Assembly (NCBI GenBank): GCA_034509425.1
Contig: JAVTVJ010000130.1
Coordinates: 1,915,501-1,979,500, forward strand
Reading direction: 5' to 3'
DNA length: 64,000 nt
Origin: Eopsaltria australis
Taxonomy: Eukaryota; Chordata; Aves; Passeriformes; Petroicidae
The translations under genes were made by a program, and so were the position numbers. Positions 38,911 to 53,712 of this stretch are shown piece by piece; position 1 is the first letter of the stretch; each line of letters starts with the position of its first letter. The notes under the pieces are model-generated. The model did no database searches and was not told where the DNA came from. It saw nothing but the letters and a program-made list of their open reading frames with translations.

Positions 38911-40879
38911 CAGGAAAATTGTGATACTTTCAGTAGGAATCAGGAAGCTTTTTAATTGCCTTTAAACTGTTCCTCATGATCATACGTCTGAAATTTCAGA
39001 ATTTACAAAGATCAGATGTTTAACAGAAGTGAGGATATAGGCTGCTGATCCCCATTTTTTTAACCATCCAGTGTTTGTAAAACAACAGTGTTGTTTTAAC
39101 TGGTGATTGTAGAATACACTGTGACATTCCCCCACTGTCCAGTCTGGCTGTGCACAGAGAAACCACTTCCTAAGAGACCATGACAGGCTATTAGGCATGA
39201 GGGAGATGCACATGATACAGTGAGGACTTTCTGCTCCCAAACAAACTGCATTTCCTTACCTGCCACTGCACACATGAGAATTCATTGCAAAAGTTCATTC
39301 CCACAAGCAGCTTTTAAGCCCAAGCACCCTGAGACAAAAGCTGCCTTTCCAGGGGAAACTGAGCAGTTCCACAGATACTGACAGCAATTCCTCAGCCAGT
39401 CCTTGGCTTGCCTTGGCCCTTCTGCTCCACCCAGCCCTCTCTGTATGATCAGCAGTGCCCTGCTGGCTCTGATGTTAAATTCCTCCAGGCACTGCTGTGG
39501 TCAGCGATGCACGGATCCTTTAACAAACTTGAATGAGACATAGGATAACCCTGTGATTCCAACCCCTGCTACCATTTTCCACAGAGTCTGGACAACACTA
39601 ACATATACAATAACATGACCACACCACACTTGTGGTGTGACCAGGAGCAGAGCTCAGCGCAGCTCGGGGCAAGGCAGAGCAGGTGAACAACAGAACAGGG
39701 CTGGTGCAGTCCAGCTTGACCTGAGCAAGGCATTGTTACACAGTGTGCAGCCATGGGAGAGCCCATGAGCCACGGGCCACCTCTGAATGCCAGTTTCTCA
39801 TCTTTCCTGACACCACAGCCATATGGTCACAAGAAACATTTACTCAGATTAATCCAGAGAAGAAATTAATACAGCCCTGTAGTGACAGCCCTGCTTAATG
39901 ACAGTGAAGCACAGCCCTCAATGTTTAGAGGAACAAAAAGGGGATTTTCATAAACTCAAGTCTGAGGCCATCTGCCAACTTTCCTCCCCTATTTCTACCA
40001 ACTTTGGCCCTCTGCATGTCTTCTTGATGGAAGAGGGAAATCCATAATTTACCCTGGACTTAAAATGGAGACCTGTTTAAAACCCTAACATGGTCCCTCC
40101 TAGTGAAACCACCAGACCCTCTTGCCTTTCCCTCTGCTCCTCCTCTAAACCAGAGCAGAACTCACCTTCAAGAGGAGTTGTGTCTCTAAGACATTCCGAG
40201 TTTCCACATCAGATTTCTTCAGATCACTTTGTACTACTTAAAATTTTATTTTCTCTTTACTGGTGGGTTTTCTCTCATCTCAAGGATCAGTTGGTCATGC
40301 CCTTAGCTTGGCACAGAGGCAAGAAGATACTAACAAAAACCACAGGGAAAATCCTAGACATCAAAGTAAGAAACCAGAACAGCTGAAGAAGAACCTGTTC
40401 TTGGCATAAGTGAAGCAGCAATGTGCACTGCTGATCTCAAACAGTTCCATAATAAACTGACAGCTGACTTTGGTAGTTAGCAAACACCCAGGCCTGCCAG
40501 CAAAACCCAGGACTCAATATTTTCTTTAGAGATAGTTTTCTAATAGAAAAGCTATTAAATATTCCCTTTTGTGAGAGGAATTTGTCATGCTCAATCAAAA
40601 GAAAAGCTTAAAAAAAAAATCCAACGATGACATGACTTTAAGAAGGTCAGAAAAAATACTCTGCTCTTTTCTACCCTGAACATAACATCTTCTTTAAACT
40701 CTATTGTTTCTAGAGCTAGTTTGAAAGAGAGTGATGCACAACATTGTCCTGTCAAACCTCCCATCCCACCACTGTCTACATCAATGATTACCCTGTCAAT
40801 CTGTGTACACATTGCCAGTTGGAATGCAGTTCAGCCTTCCCTTCCCTTCTGCATTAACAGTAATGGGGGAGGTTGGGGT

Positions 40880-40942
40880 AGAAAAGAAAAAGAAAAAAAG
40901 AAAAAAAGAGGAAGAAAGGGAAGAAAAAGAAAAAAAAAAAGG
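40880..40942. repeat. Purine-rich low-complexity stretch (GAAA-type)
   Basis: About 62 bases consist only of A and G on the plus strand, mostly GAAAA-type units, and end in a run of A. On the LRP8 transcript this is a long pyrimidine tract. The Lys/Glu-rich frames read through it are artefacts of composition. Confidence 0.95.
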
Positions 40943-42881
40943 ATTTTGCCTTTCCTATAGCCAGGAATCAATTGGAACTCCAATCTCTGACATGGCTGAG
41001 AGCTGAGCTCTGTTTCTCAACACAGATCCTCTACCTCTGCTTTTATCCAGGGATGCCCACTGTGAAAAACTAAGTCTGGCTACAAACAACCCTTAAAAAG
41101 CTATCATGATCCACTGTGTTCCCCCTTGATTAGTGATGCGTGATGCTTTCAAGGCAGTTCTGATTCAGGCAAGCCTTAGGAGAATAAAACACCCGGGGGT
41201 AACAGCTGACCCAGCACAGCCTGGGAGCAAAGTAGCTGGGAATCAGCAAAGTTCAAACACAGACATGCTCTGGGAAGAAAGGAGAGTGTCAAGGAAGAAA
41301 TGAGAGTCGGAAGGTTACGGCAGCACAAGCTGGGCATGAATGGAAGTCAGCTAATTAACCCCGAGAAATGCAACTTGTGAAAGGAAAACTTGTTCCCTGC
41401 CCGAGATCAGTGATTCCAGAGCCTTGTGGGCAAACAGATTTTTGAACAAGTGAAACTTTCTCACGCAGCCACAGAGGTGACAAATGGATGTGCTGAGCTG
41501 CTGAGCAGAGCCCTCGGGGCTGTGATGTGGCAGAGGTGGGGAACAGCCTCAGCCTTTCCCCCCCAGATGGGACTCACTGCAAGTCTTTTGTCACCTATCC
41601 AGGTGGCAGCTCTGTGCCTAATTCCCATTACCCAATTTCCCATGACCTGGGCATCCCACGGGCACACCACAGCCCACCTTTGATACAAAGACCATCCCTC
41701 CTGGTCTGACTTGGCAGAGACCATGGCAAGAGCGGATCCCCACAGAAACACAGGTAATAACCATATTCTCCTGATCCGTACTGATCCAATTATGCCTCCT
41801 GCTTTATTCCTAGGCTTTGGGTCTAAATACATTGCAGCTTTAACAACATCAACTTTCTTCACTAAAGATTCAGTGATAAAATCCTCCAGATTGCAGCACA
41901 CAATAAATCAATCATCCCTCCCTGTGTGGATTTGTAACTCAGCAGTTTGAAAGCATCTTGGAACAATTTCTGCACAGATACTTTTAGATAAGGGACAAAT
42001 TTACTTTTTATTGAATCAAATGTTATTTGACTGGCTTTGGTTTATAGATAAAAGTGACAGAGTTTACCAGGCTGTCTTCAAATTGTTGGCACTTGTGACC
42101 CTGAAGTGTTTAAAAAATTAGTTTCTAAAAATAATTCCTTCTCTCTACTGGCAGTACCTCCCTTAGTCCAAGCCCACAAGGCATAATCACCTCGGTCACT
42201 TGTCAAATTCTTATACAAGCAGCTAAGCACAGCACCAGGACAGATTTATCTATTTTTCTTCCTATATATTAATTTCTAGAATGCCCCAAAATATGCATCC
42301 CAGAGTGCTCCATTTCTATTATAGCAAATCCAGAAACAAATTCCAGATGGCAGCTTATTTCATACATATTCTGGCATGTTTAGGCACTTGACTTCTCCAC
42401 TTCTTTGGAAGCAAATTAATGCTCAACTCAAAATTAGGTTTTAAAGCACAGTTTTAAAAAAATTCCCCTGATTATATCATGCAATTAGCAAAAATCGATT
42501 ACCAGATGCCAGTCTGAATTTGAAGACAGAAAAATTATTGTATTTTGTAAGTATTGAAAATAATGACAAAAATCCCTGAAGCTGGAGAAATGCCTCTCTA
42601 AAGGTGACTCTGTTTCACGGGACCAGTGCACAGAGTGGATTTGAGAGTACTGAACAGGTCAAAGCAAACATCCAGAATGATGATGTATGAACCCACTGGA
42701 CAGCTACCCTGGTAAGAGGGGTTTTGTGGGAGCAAAAGAGAGCAAAAACCTGTAATAATCCTCACACTGTCCATACACTGTGCTCATTTAGCAACCAAGA
42801 AATATGTGGGGCCAACTTCCACCTCCGGTTCTTTCCAGCAAGGCAGCAAGAGAGTACTTGGCCTGTAAAGTGAGATGTAAA

Positions 42882-42889
42882 ATATTATA

Positions 42890-42932
<43 letters not shown>

Positions 42933-42940
42933 TAAAACTA
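42882..42940. repeat. TA microsatellite
   Basis: There is an almost uninterrupted run of TA dinucleotides, with the longest pure part at about 42897-42928, flanked by AATATT- and AAATA-type sequence. It lies inside intron 3 and is likely length-variable. Confidence 0.95.
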
Positions 42941-43819
42941 GCAGATAACAGATATGTAAACTGTATTACATAAATGTCACTGGCAGTAAAATTTATATAA
43001 TCTCAGGAAATTTATAAAAATTTATATATCAGGAGCTGGCAGTTCCTGTCTCTCGCTCTTCCTTATCACTTAGGCAGCAACTAGGAAATTGTCAGATATT
43101 CCAGTATAATCTTGAAGATAAGCATAGTTTGCTATTTGATGAACTCCTAATGAACATACTGTTAATTGCATAACCTTCCTTCAGCATAGGAACTTTTCTG
43201 TTCATCAAGGGCATGGATAAAACAGCTTCTTTGCTTTGGAGCATCCTTGTAATTAATAATATATTCTTCGCACTTCTAAATATAACCCATAATGAGATGC
43301 TTTAAAGGATCCAAGCTGCACCTTTCACCAAGTGCTTTTGATCAGAAGGGAAGGAGCCAGAGCTTGTTCAGACAACAGAGGCTGCTGGAACGGCGACTGT
43401 CGCTTCCCGATGCTGAAAGGCTGCAAACGACTTCAAACAGGGCTCAGCAGCAAAACATGCCAAAACAGCTTCCTGCACCTAAAACAGTGCCTCGTTATCT
43501 CTGGGCATATTCTGTGCACACCAGCGATGAAAAGAAGTGCATATATAAGATATAGATTGTATATGTAATATAGTCTACATAGAGGTATATTGGATAACTT
43601 CTACTCGTTAACATTCTGCTCATTAACTCCATGAAAACGCTGCCATCAATCACAGATCAGGTGATGAGCTACTACAATGTGCAAAACCTCCCCAGCTGTG
43701 TTTGCCATCCACGTGACCTCGCAGCTCTCAGAGATTTCTCCTATTTTCCATGTGTTGAGAAAAACACATCTCCAAGGATCACAGAACAGAAAAAAAAAAA
43801 AAAGGTTTCTTGATACCTA

Positions 43820-44032
43820 TGACTTTCTCTAGAGAAATTTTGAAGAACTTCTTTATCCTGATGGCAGTAGAGCACTGGAACAGCTGCCCAGGGAGGTTGT
43901 GGAGTTTCCCTCTCTAAAGACATTCCCAACCCACCTGGACATGCTCCTGTGTCACCTGCTCCAGGTGACCCTGCCTTGGATTGGATGATCTCCAGCCCTG
44001 ACAAATCTGTGTTTCTGTGACTTTCAAATAAT
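43820..44032 (+). mobile_element. CR1 LINE fragment, 3' end, plus orientation
   Basis: The sequence gagcactggaacagctgccc, followed by gggaggttgtgg, then a 'cattc..acccacctgga' block and gatgatctccag, is the standard 3' end of avian CR1 elements. It ends in a degenerate tttctgtga-type terminal repeat. The copy is 5'-truncated and lies in reverse orientation to LRP8. A run of 14 A sits just upstream at 43790-43803. It carries no coding capacity. Confidence 0.85.
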
Positions 44033-47000
44033 GATCAGTGGTTGGGGAGAAGAAAGGAGTGTGGCTCTCCCCCACCTGTGGAGTTGCCTTAGTCGAACAA
44101 CACAATTTTTGCCCTGAAAATTCCTTCCCAGGGATCTGGTTGGAGTATTCCCTGATTCCCAGATGGAGTTTTTTCCAGAGTCAGAGCTTACTGTGCCTTG
44201 CAGCAGCTGGGCCAGATGCCTTCACCTACAAACTGTGAGTGTCACTGCTCTGTGTGCAGCAGCTGAGAACCTCCCCTGTTTAAAAGCTTCAGGACCATTA
44301 AATGCTTGCACAGCAGAGGCTGACTTTCTACATCAACACCTCATTTAAACAACAGCATATCTTTAAGACAGATACCTATTTTGATTTAAAGACTTCAGTC
44401 AGTAAGGATTTCTGTCCAAGTGCGTCCCATTTTATTTGTCACTACTGTTAAGAGCTGTATCTTATCTGTGTTTCTCTTATCCCGTTTCCTGGATCAGACT
44501 GATTCTTGCTAAGCTAAAGAAACAACTGTGTGACCAAACCTCTTCCCTAAGGAGACAGGTGTAAATTGATAAAGGCAACTCTCAACCCTCTCTTCAATAA
44601 ATCAAATACCAAATACCTTTCTAATAAGGTTTCTTTTTCAACTCTCCAATCATGTGAGCCTTGTAAGGCTGTTCACAGCCCCTTGTCTAATAACCTTTCC
44701 ACTTTATAGCAGCTGCCCATGTCTTTTACCACCTCTCAGCCACCTGCTCTTCTACTTGCTTAACATAGCCTCTAATTATGTTGTGAAGTACATTTTTCTA
44801 ACCTTTATGTTTAAGGCAAATCACATATCACAAAATACACACAGTAGCTTATTAACACTCACGGTATCTTATTAACAAGGTCATGATTCAATCAAGAACC
44901 ACAGAGAAGTGACACAACTCTTGTTTTCCCTAACATGTTGACACGGATTTTTAATTTTTTTTTTAAAATCTTGATGTATTATGTTCCATTATCAGGCTCT
45001 CTGTGGTTTTGTCCAAAACTAACAACAGCCTGTTCAGCACACACAGCTTTGGAGCTCAATTGTTATTGTTGTAGCAGTCAAGAACTCCACGCTTGGGCTG
45101 CAGACCTTCTACAGCAGGTTCTGTACTGTTCTTTTAAAGCACCATAAAAATACAGCTTTACTACCTTACTGGAACTTCCACTAGTGTTCCAACATCTGCA
45201 AAAAACAGTAATGAAAGTTCTAATAAAATAGAAATACAGATCAGAAAACTGACTGGCTATGTCCTTCAACAAGAGTTTGTCAGTGCTTCTGCTTTACAAG
45301 CCAAACCTTTAATAGCTGCTGTTGAGTAGCAAGCATGTCATTAAATGTGCAAATGCAGCTTCTGCCTCTTTCCTCTGAACAGAAATTAGAAATACTTCTA
45401 GTATTTACTCATTTTCTGCCACTGCAGTTTACAGTCCAATTGACCAGTATTATACCATATGGATTTGTTTTTCATGCAGCTGAAGAATTCCTTACAATCC
45501 TTCATATACCTGGCCACAAAATCCCCATGCGTGCTTCTGGCTTTCCTTATTCCATGAATTTATTATTTAACTCCTACACTGTAATAGTTTCACCTCTCAA
45601 TATTATGGATTCTTACACTAATTTCCTACAGAAACAAAGTTTCCATACACAATTAATGCCTCCTCCCCAATAATCTGCTTCTGTGTCCTCAAAACCAAAT
45701 GCATTGGCCAAATAGAATAAAATAACAAAAAAAGGTATCTTGAGGGAATTCTTATATCTTCAGTGAAAATACTTGTCAGGGCAGAATGCTCTGACAGAAA
45801 AAATGGCTGCATCAAAAGCCCAGCCCCTACTGGATGACAATCCATGCACGAAGAGACTGGGGAAACTTTTAACTGGAATTCTTACTCTCTTATGCACCAA
45901 AAAGTCAATAAAGCCCAAGCTGAACAGGAGTCAGGGATGGAAGGGAAACCAAATTCACAAGTTCTGGTGCTCCTGAAGTATTTGCTAACTCAGTGATTGA
46001 ACTTACTTTGCAGGAATCCCACCCACAGAGCAAGCAGGAGAAAAGCTCACAGAAATACAGCTTAATGTGGTATTTAAGGGCTGGTACATGATTTCTTAAT
46101 GCTTTCAGCAGGAGGACTTTCTTTCCAACCTAATAGCTCAAAGAAGCAGAATAGATCTCTGAGACCAAGTTCAGTCACCTGTATAGTAGGTACAATTGCA
46201 CTTGGTCTAGATAAAGTAATTTTTATGACATTCAGGTTGAAAGTACACCTCATTTCCTATGCAGGTCAGCTATCATTTCCTACACAGCCACCTAAGACTT
46301 GAGGGAGTCTGATGTCAGAACTTTAAATAACTGCACTCAGAGTGCCCAACCTTTCCAAAACCTTCTCTGACAATGAGACAGAGCTGTCTTTATGTAGGTC
46401 TTTCCCACCTGCAAACTGCAGGAGTGAAGACAGGCAGAGCTCAAGGGGAAAGGGTCTGGCAGATTGAAGAGCTTTGCCTCAATCCCAAAGCACCGGCCCA
46501 GCCCTGCCTCACACCAGAGCCAGGAGCAGCCAGCGGCCACCAGCCCTGCCTGCCAACATCAGGGACAGGGCACGACTGGCAGGGACAGGCACTTCCACTG
46601 AAGGCACCAAGGACAGCTGTGAGGCAGCTTCTCTGTGCTCTGGGCATCTCTGCCATCTTCCACAAAGGAAACAGATGCCAGGCTTCTAATCTGCTTTAGG
46701 AGAGGGAAAGGACAGCCTGGCAGAGATTTTGATCCGTGTCACAATTACAGTTCAGTCCCTGAACAACACATATTTCTCAAGATCCCCAGCTGGAATTAAT
46801 ATAAAGGCTCAGCTGAACCAATATAACCTTCAGAATGTGAAGGAAATATTCTCTTGCATCATGCCTAAAAAGCAACTGGAAGCATGAAAAATGTCTGGAT
46901 ACCTAAAGAGTGCTTCATTCTGTTAGGTTAAAAAAATCAAAGCCAACAAAAATCACAAACTAAAATAAGAGTAGCCACATGAAATCATCAAAATAAAATA

Positions 47001-50000
47001 CGCCTTTCCTCATGTTAGAAAAAATCCTGATATCCTGATTGTAGATCCCTGGAGAAGTGTGCTTGTAACAATGTTCAAATGTATTCCTTGATTACATTTT
47101 CAATGCAGGCAACACTGTGGGGCCACACAAAAGACTAAAACCAGCCTACCAACCACCCAGACATCCAGACTCCAGCATGCACCCAGTCTCAATGAGCCAG
47201 GTTATACAGAAAAGCAAAGACAGATTCTGTGAGCCTGTTCCAGAAGAGGATATGAGGTGCTTTTGCTGATTTTCAACCAATAGAACGTGACTTGGTCAGC
47301 CCAGTCTCTCTGCTGTGTAGCGCCAGGTAATAATTTGGTTTCAGCTGACAACCACTGCACTCTACACAATGTGCTGGAGCTCCAGGTGTAGTAATTGTTT
47401 TTTAAAGACAGATTCCACTGTTGTGTGCACTGGCATGTGTCATCCATGGCTGCCATAATCATGCACTGAACCATCACACTTAAGGATACTGTTCCTCCTT
47501 CCCTTCTCAAACCTCTCCACTCTCTCCAACCCAGCCAGTTTTGATCTCTCAGGATCTCTAGAGTTTGGGCAAGTGGTTAAGCAATTACAGTACAAAGGAA
47601 GTAAGTCAGCACATGTGTGGATTTGAACTATGAAAATTTTTCATTTGGCTCAGGAGGAGAGAATATGTGTCTTGAAAGCCAGAAACATCAGCCTTTGTTC
47701 TCAAAATATTTGATGAGCAGATAGGGACACATTCACTCCTTCTGGAACATACGTTACACAACAGCTTCTAGTGACAGCTGCTTTACACTCTGGAAAAAAA
47801 CACTGCTTTTCCAAACCAGAACCACAGGATGAATAAAAAAAATCTAAGTCAAGAAGAATATGCAAAATTGTTGTTAGGCTATGTAAAGTTAAGAACTGAC
47901 CCCACAGTTCTGAAGTTCCTCACTGATTTTACATAGCCATTGAATACACATTTTGCAGGAACCTGAATCCCAGAAATGTTTTTCTTTTAATTCTTTTACA
48001 CAATTTTAGAGATTTCTTCTTCATTTATTATGTATAACAGGGATTGCAGTTTTATTTAGTTTAAATTGGCCTTTCCTAAACATCGCTCTATAGCTTCAAG
48101 CTACTTCCCTTTGAAATGTTTTCACAGTGGTCGTCTCCCTGGTATTTAGAACTCACCATGACTAACTCCTCATAGCTTCTTAAATATATGCAAAAAGAAA
48201 AGGACTTTCATTTATGTTACTAAATGCAGTCACATCACAGACTGTCTCCTAAAACCAACCTTTAAAAACAATAATAAATATTTCATACCATATGCTGAGA
48301 ATATCATGGGCTCCTATCTCATAAAGAAAACAGAAACACATGGAAATTCCTTGCTCAGTACTCTGTGGAAAGAAACTGTAAAGCAGAACTCAGAGGGTTG
48401 GATAGGAGTTGTTATGCACAAGCACAATGCAATGGCCACTGTTAAATAAACAGAAAATCTTGTGCATTAGGACTCAAACTGTGCTCAGAATTCAGGCCAC
48501 CACCAATCTGAGACCACCAGCAGTTTTGATCTGTTACTTCTGGTTTTCATTCCAAGTATCATTGCAAAGGACAATTCTGCATTTCGGATAAAACAAGGTA
48601 CAATGATTACACCAGCACAGTGTAACAACGAAAGGAAGGAAAAAGAACAATGAAAATTCTGTTTTCTCCATAATCCTGATACACACTTCTGCTTAAACAC
48701 TTCTCTTTAAACCTTCTCAATCAACATCACCAGCTCACAAAACATAGCAAAATATAGCTCAAGACACACCAAGCAATGGAGCACGACTGGTACTGAGACA
48801 ACGTCATTCTGCAATGATGGGCTGACTTCTCAACAGCCCAAAAATCCATGCTCCCAGTCAACAGCAGCTGGAAGTAACAACAGTGACCTTTAAATTTCAG
48901 GACAGTAAAATCCAGCTACAGCAGGCAGTAGAACAGCAAGAGGCAAAATCTGAGAGCACATATGGGAGAGATGATCTGTGCCTAAAGGCCACACAGATTC
49001 AAAACTCCCACTTTTGTTGTTTTTTTTTTTTAAATTTTCACACGGATGGTTTTGAAGAAGTTTAAGCTCAGTTTTTGTCTGAGCCTGTGCACCTCACTGC
49101 CTTCACTGAGCTACTGATGCATGTACACATGTTAGCAAAACACAGGCATGGCCAGATGCCCCCCTTCCAACTATCACTACAAAAGCAGAGTCTGCAAAAG
49201 GAATTGCTTCCTAGAATCCATTAATTTGGAGCATTCAGCTTAAAAGCTGCTGCCTACATTGAAGCATCCCGAAGGGTGCATTTAAACACTGGCAATCTCT
49301 TTCAGAAGTTTCAGTGTGGATTGTATAGATATTTCCTGGTGTGCTTGTGAGTATCTAGGCTTTACTCCTTATCTACACTTCCTGGAAAACAGCAACTTAA
49401 GAAAATATCTTACTAAAGAGTTGTGGATGAAAAATTTAAGTAAGGGATTCTGACAGAGAAACAACTTAAAATGTCCCATGTGCTCAACTTTTACTCAGTT
49501 AACAAAGAAGTCTGTCAAGAAATTAGAACAAAAGTACCACAAGTTAAGAGTTTTTAATCCAATGGAGAAATCCAATCACAATTTACAGATGACTATCATC
49601 AGACATACTCCAATCACCCAGTTATGACACAGCAGCACCTCTGTGAGCAGCCTTGACAAAATGACACCACTTCTTTAGCAGATGGTGATGCTTTTAACCA
49701 CTTCAGTCATGCATGGCCCAACCACAAGGCAGCAGCAAAGCCAAAACAAACCCAGGGTTCTTGACTGCCAGACCTGCAGCTCCAGGACTTTATGGCAGAT
49801 GTCCTGCAAGTCCCCTGAGAACCACACACCGATATCTTCATTTCCTGCCCCTGCCCCAGCACAGAGGGCAGATCCAGGTGTGCTCCACCCCGGCACCAGA
49901 CTCCTGCTTCTCCCAGCCCTTCCCTCACCCTCCTGCCTGAACTGCTGCCCACTGCCCCGAGTGCTGCTCACCCAGCCCTTTGCACAGGGCAGCCTCCTGT

Positions 50001-51186
50001 ATTTCTTGGTCACACTCTTCTTCAAACCCACCTTCAGAGGCTGCTTTTGCCAAATGTACAGTAACTATTTAATACAATTATCTCTGTGTATGAAGGGTAA
50101 CACTCAAGCTGCACCTGCTGTCAGATGAGGGACCATCTGACCTCACTGTAATCTCTGTTCCACTCCTCCTGCTATTCCTCAGTTTCATTGGTCTTCTTGC
50201 TTCTTCTCAAGTCTGTTCTGATCCCAAATCCCTCTGCTAGCCCCCTGTAACCCCAGCATAGCCATAAGCTCTGTGCCAGAAGCACAGCCTGGGCAGAACC
50301 CCACTGGCTTCAGCAATGCCGTGCTGCAAACTCACTTAATTACATTGCAAACACAATTACTTAATCACAAAGGAAACTGGGACTGCTATTACAGGACCTG
50401 TGTTGGATCCTCTTTTCTGAAGCACCTCTTGGTGCTGAAATCACAAATCATGATTTAACTTGGTGTTTTAAGTGCTTGGTGGTTATCGGACAGAAGAACA
50501 ATTTAGAATGGGCTTGTAGTCAAGTAGTTATGGGCAAAAAGGAACTTAAAAATGTGATTTTAAGGGTGACAATGTTTCTTTAATCACGTAAAAGCCATTC
50601 AGTTCACTGTCTGCCTTGAATATAACGAATCAGGAACCATTTCTCCAGGTTTCACATCAGATAGCAGGTAATTATGGAAGCAGAATAGAACTTTAATTAT
50701 AAGAAAAAACGTAGATTGTTCTATTGTGATCTTCCACTGCATTGCTGTTCCTTAGAAGTAAACATATTGTGCAGGCTGGAAAGAAACCATTGATTAAAAT
50801 AATCAAAAGCCCTACTAGAAGCTTGGACACGTTTTTCTTTGTAAAAACCAAAACATTGTATCTGACTAGAGATACAATAGTTGTGGTGTTTGAATTACCT
50901 CTTCCAAAGCCCACTTTAATTTTTCCTCACACATTCATTTAATTAAATCCACTATTACAGGGTGGGTTTTTTCATTTTACATACACTACACAAAAGCTTG
51001 GTGTACTCTGGGAAATCTAAGAGATTAGAAAATTTTACCAATAGCTTTTTATCTTGATTTCTTCCCAGTCATTTTCAGCTGAAGCAACCTGTTTAAGACG
51101 CTGTTTCCAAGCATGTCAGCAAACAAATATTTTTTAAAATAAAACAGTAGTAGTTGCAATTACAGGTACCTGATAAGCAGGACAAA

Positions 51187-51246
51187 TTTTCAGTTGCTCC
51201 TCTGAAAAGCTGGAATGGAACTTTTCAGTTCCCCCTCTGAAAAGCT
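51187..51246. repeat. Two 25-bp dyad-symmetric repeats, 35 bp apart
   Basis: TTTTCAG...CTGAAAAGCT occurs at 51187-51211 and again at 51222-51246, differing only in the centre (ttgctcct versus ttccccct). Each copy can fold on its own (TTTTCAG with CTGAAAA), and the copies can also pair with each other. Function unknown. Confidence 0.85.
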
Positions 51247-53639
51247 TAAAACAAGGTCAGAGGTGTCAGAGTCATAGGGAAGAGTCCAGAAGTGGAATTA
51301 CTAACCATGCCAGGCTATGAATGGAATAGGCACCACCTTTTCCCCGGTGTTCTGTCAGCACAGTGGGTGCTCAGCTGTTGATGCCAGCCCAGGGCAGGCA
51401 CATAAACACCAACAAACACTTGAGGGGAGATCAGGCCCAGTGGAGGCAGCTCCACTCCTGCAGATGCTCAAGTACCAACGAGAGCAGGGGGTTCCTGTGG
51501 CTCCTTCCCTTTCATTCCGTGGCTAATCAAGGAGCAAGGCTGTCCCTGGCACTGGGAAGAGGGAATGTTCCCAGAGCACCCACCAGGCTCCATCAGGAGA
51601 GGCTGGTTCCACACATGAACACACAGCTCCTGCATGCAGCTCTCAGCTGTGCCTGAGTCCAGCACACCCAGAGGGGAGCTCTGGATCAGCAGCTGCTCAT
51701 TCATTTGCCTTCCTCCCAGGCACACTTTCTCTCTCTTGTTCACAGAGATTATTCCAATTCTAATCAAAACAGAGGGGAAAGCCCCACAGAATGCTAGGGG
51801 GACAAAATTGTACAAAGGATAAAGGAGTTGAGCAGCCTTGAGACGAGACCTATTTGTAAAAGAGATTATGGTTGCAAGAGTGCTCCTTGTCATGAGGGAA
51901 AATAAAGGCACAATAGGTCCCTCAATGAGCAAACACAATGAAACCTGCTAAGATGAGTGACAAAATCATAGAAAGAAAAATTATACAAGTTTCCAGGACA
52001 CTGCCAGAATTAACTGTAAAACACTTTTTCCAGCTTCCTGAAGTCTGTATTTTTAAAATTAAAAACTTGCCTGAGGATTGTGCAACATCGGTATTTCACC
52101 TCATATCTGCCAGGACAGTGTCTCCTCTCTGTTCTGTCAAAGGACTGAATACAACAAACAGCATTCAGGACTTCCCAAAACTTCATACCATAAAGGAAAA
52201 AACTGAGTGCAGGGTCCCAGCCCAGGTCAGGCCCTCCAGCAGCCACAGCAGGTGCAGGGAGGCCATCCCACACCATTCCTGGCAGCACCTGCCTGGCCAC
52301 AGTGAGGACACTGCTGCACCAAGATCCAGGCTCATACCAAGGGGAGATGCTGTTTTTCTCATGCTGCAGTGACAACTCTTCTGAGGTTTTCAAGGTATTG
52401 AGAAGTGAAATGCTGCTTAAAGGAACCAGGAGGATATGAAGAACTCAGAGCAAAGAAATAAAAGGATTCTGTAGACAACCACAGATTTAATAAATTCTAG
52501 TATGTCCTCACCCTTTTATGTGCAAAACAAAGTCTGAAAAGGCACTGGTGCTATTAAATTATTGTGTTTCTTATCTCTGAGTGAACATTTCATCTTTCAT
52601 ATACATACAAAGAAACCCCCACCTGTTTTCTTTTTTAGAGGATGGAACAGGCAGCTTAGATGGCAATTTTAATTGAATGTGTTCAGGCTGTTGCACAAGA
52701 ACAGTGATGTGTAGACCTGCGGCTGGGAAGAAAAGACTTTCCCTTACCACCTACACCTTGACTTCATTACAGATATCCCTGCTGGTTCTCACAACTCAGC
52801 TCCAAGTTTGACACTTGCAACATGTCTAGAGGCAGGAATTGTGAAGCAGCAACATAAATTCCAGTGGAATTCAGTATGTTAATTGCTATTTCTCAGTCAC
52901 ATTCCACATGGGGCTGGTATACCTGGTGAAATACTTCAACAGTTCTTTTCTCTGTGTGTCTATGTGCATTTCTCAATATGTATGTATCATTTTACACACA
53001 TAAATGCACACACAGTGGCTAGAAATGAAATCATTGATTGTTGAACACAGTACACATGTTAATCCCTGTACAGGAAAAAAAAGAGGGAGAAGTGTGGTTA
53101 TGTTTGTAACCTCTGCCAAAACAGAGAATCGCAGCCTCATACAACTTAGCTCCAGTGACAGGGTAAGATGATGACCTTACAGCATAGGCCAGAAAAAGGG
53201 TGCAATAACTGGCATGAGCCCAACGTGTGCTCCAACAAAGCTACTCAGTTCTGTGCATTTTAATGCAAAGGATTCGTAATGTGTTGTAGTAGGTTAAAAT
53301 ACAAGACAAAAAGGATGAGCTGAAATGTGTCACTTCAAATATAGTCAGGAATACAGTGTCCCTACAAAGGAGGCTGGAGCTACTGCTAAAGCCAAGCCTT
53401 GATTGAGGCTCTCAGTGCATCCCACAAAGGCACAAGGAGGATCCACACCACCCTCACACATGCAGGCAGTGCTGGCTGTGACCCTCACCCCTGAGCACAA
53501 TCTCACTGAAAGCACTGCAGGCATTAAAAATCTCCAGTACAAAGCTTAAATTACAGAAATTATCTACCAAAGCATGCAGAGACTGCATATTAAACCAGTC
53601 TTAATCATGATCCTAATCCTAAAGGACGCAGGATGGAGT

Positions 53640-53712
53640 GTCATGAGACCCTTATTAAAACTGCAAATTATTTCAGTGGGAGTTTGCCCTGAATGAAAAC
53701 AGGATCCTACAA
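53640..53712 (+). repeat. Possible ancient interspersed repeat fragment
   Basis: 'tttcagtgggagtttgccct' followed by 'caggatcc' resembles a widespread old amniote repeat with the form 'ttcaatgggagttttgcctg ... caggatc'. Only about 70 bases are recognisable and I cannot name the family. Confidence 0.3.
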
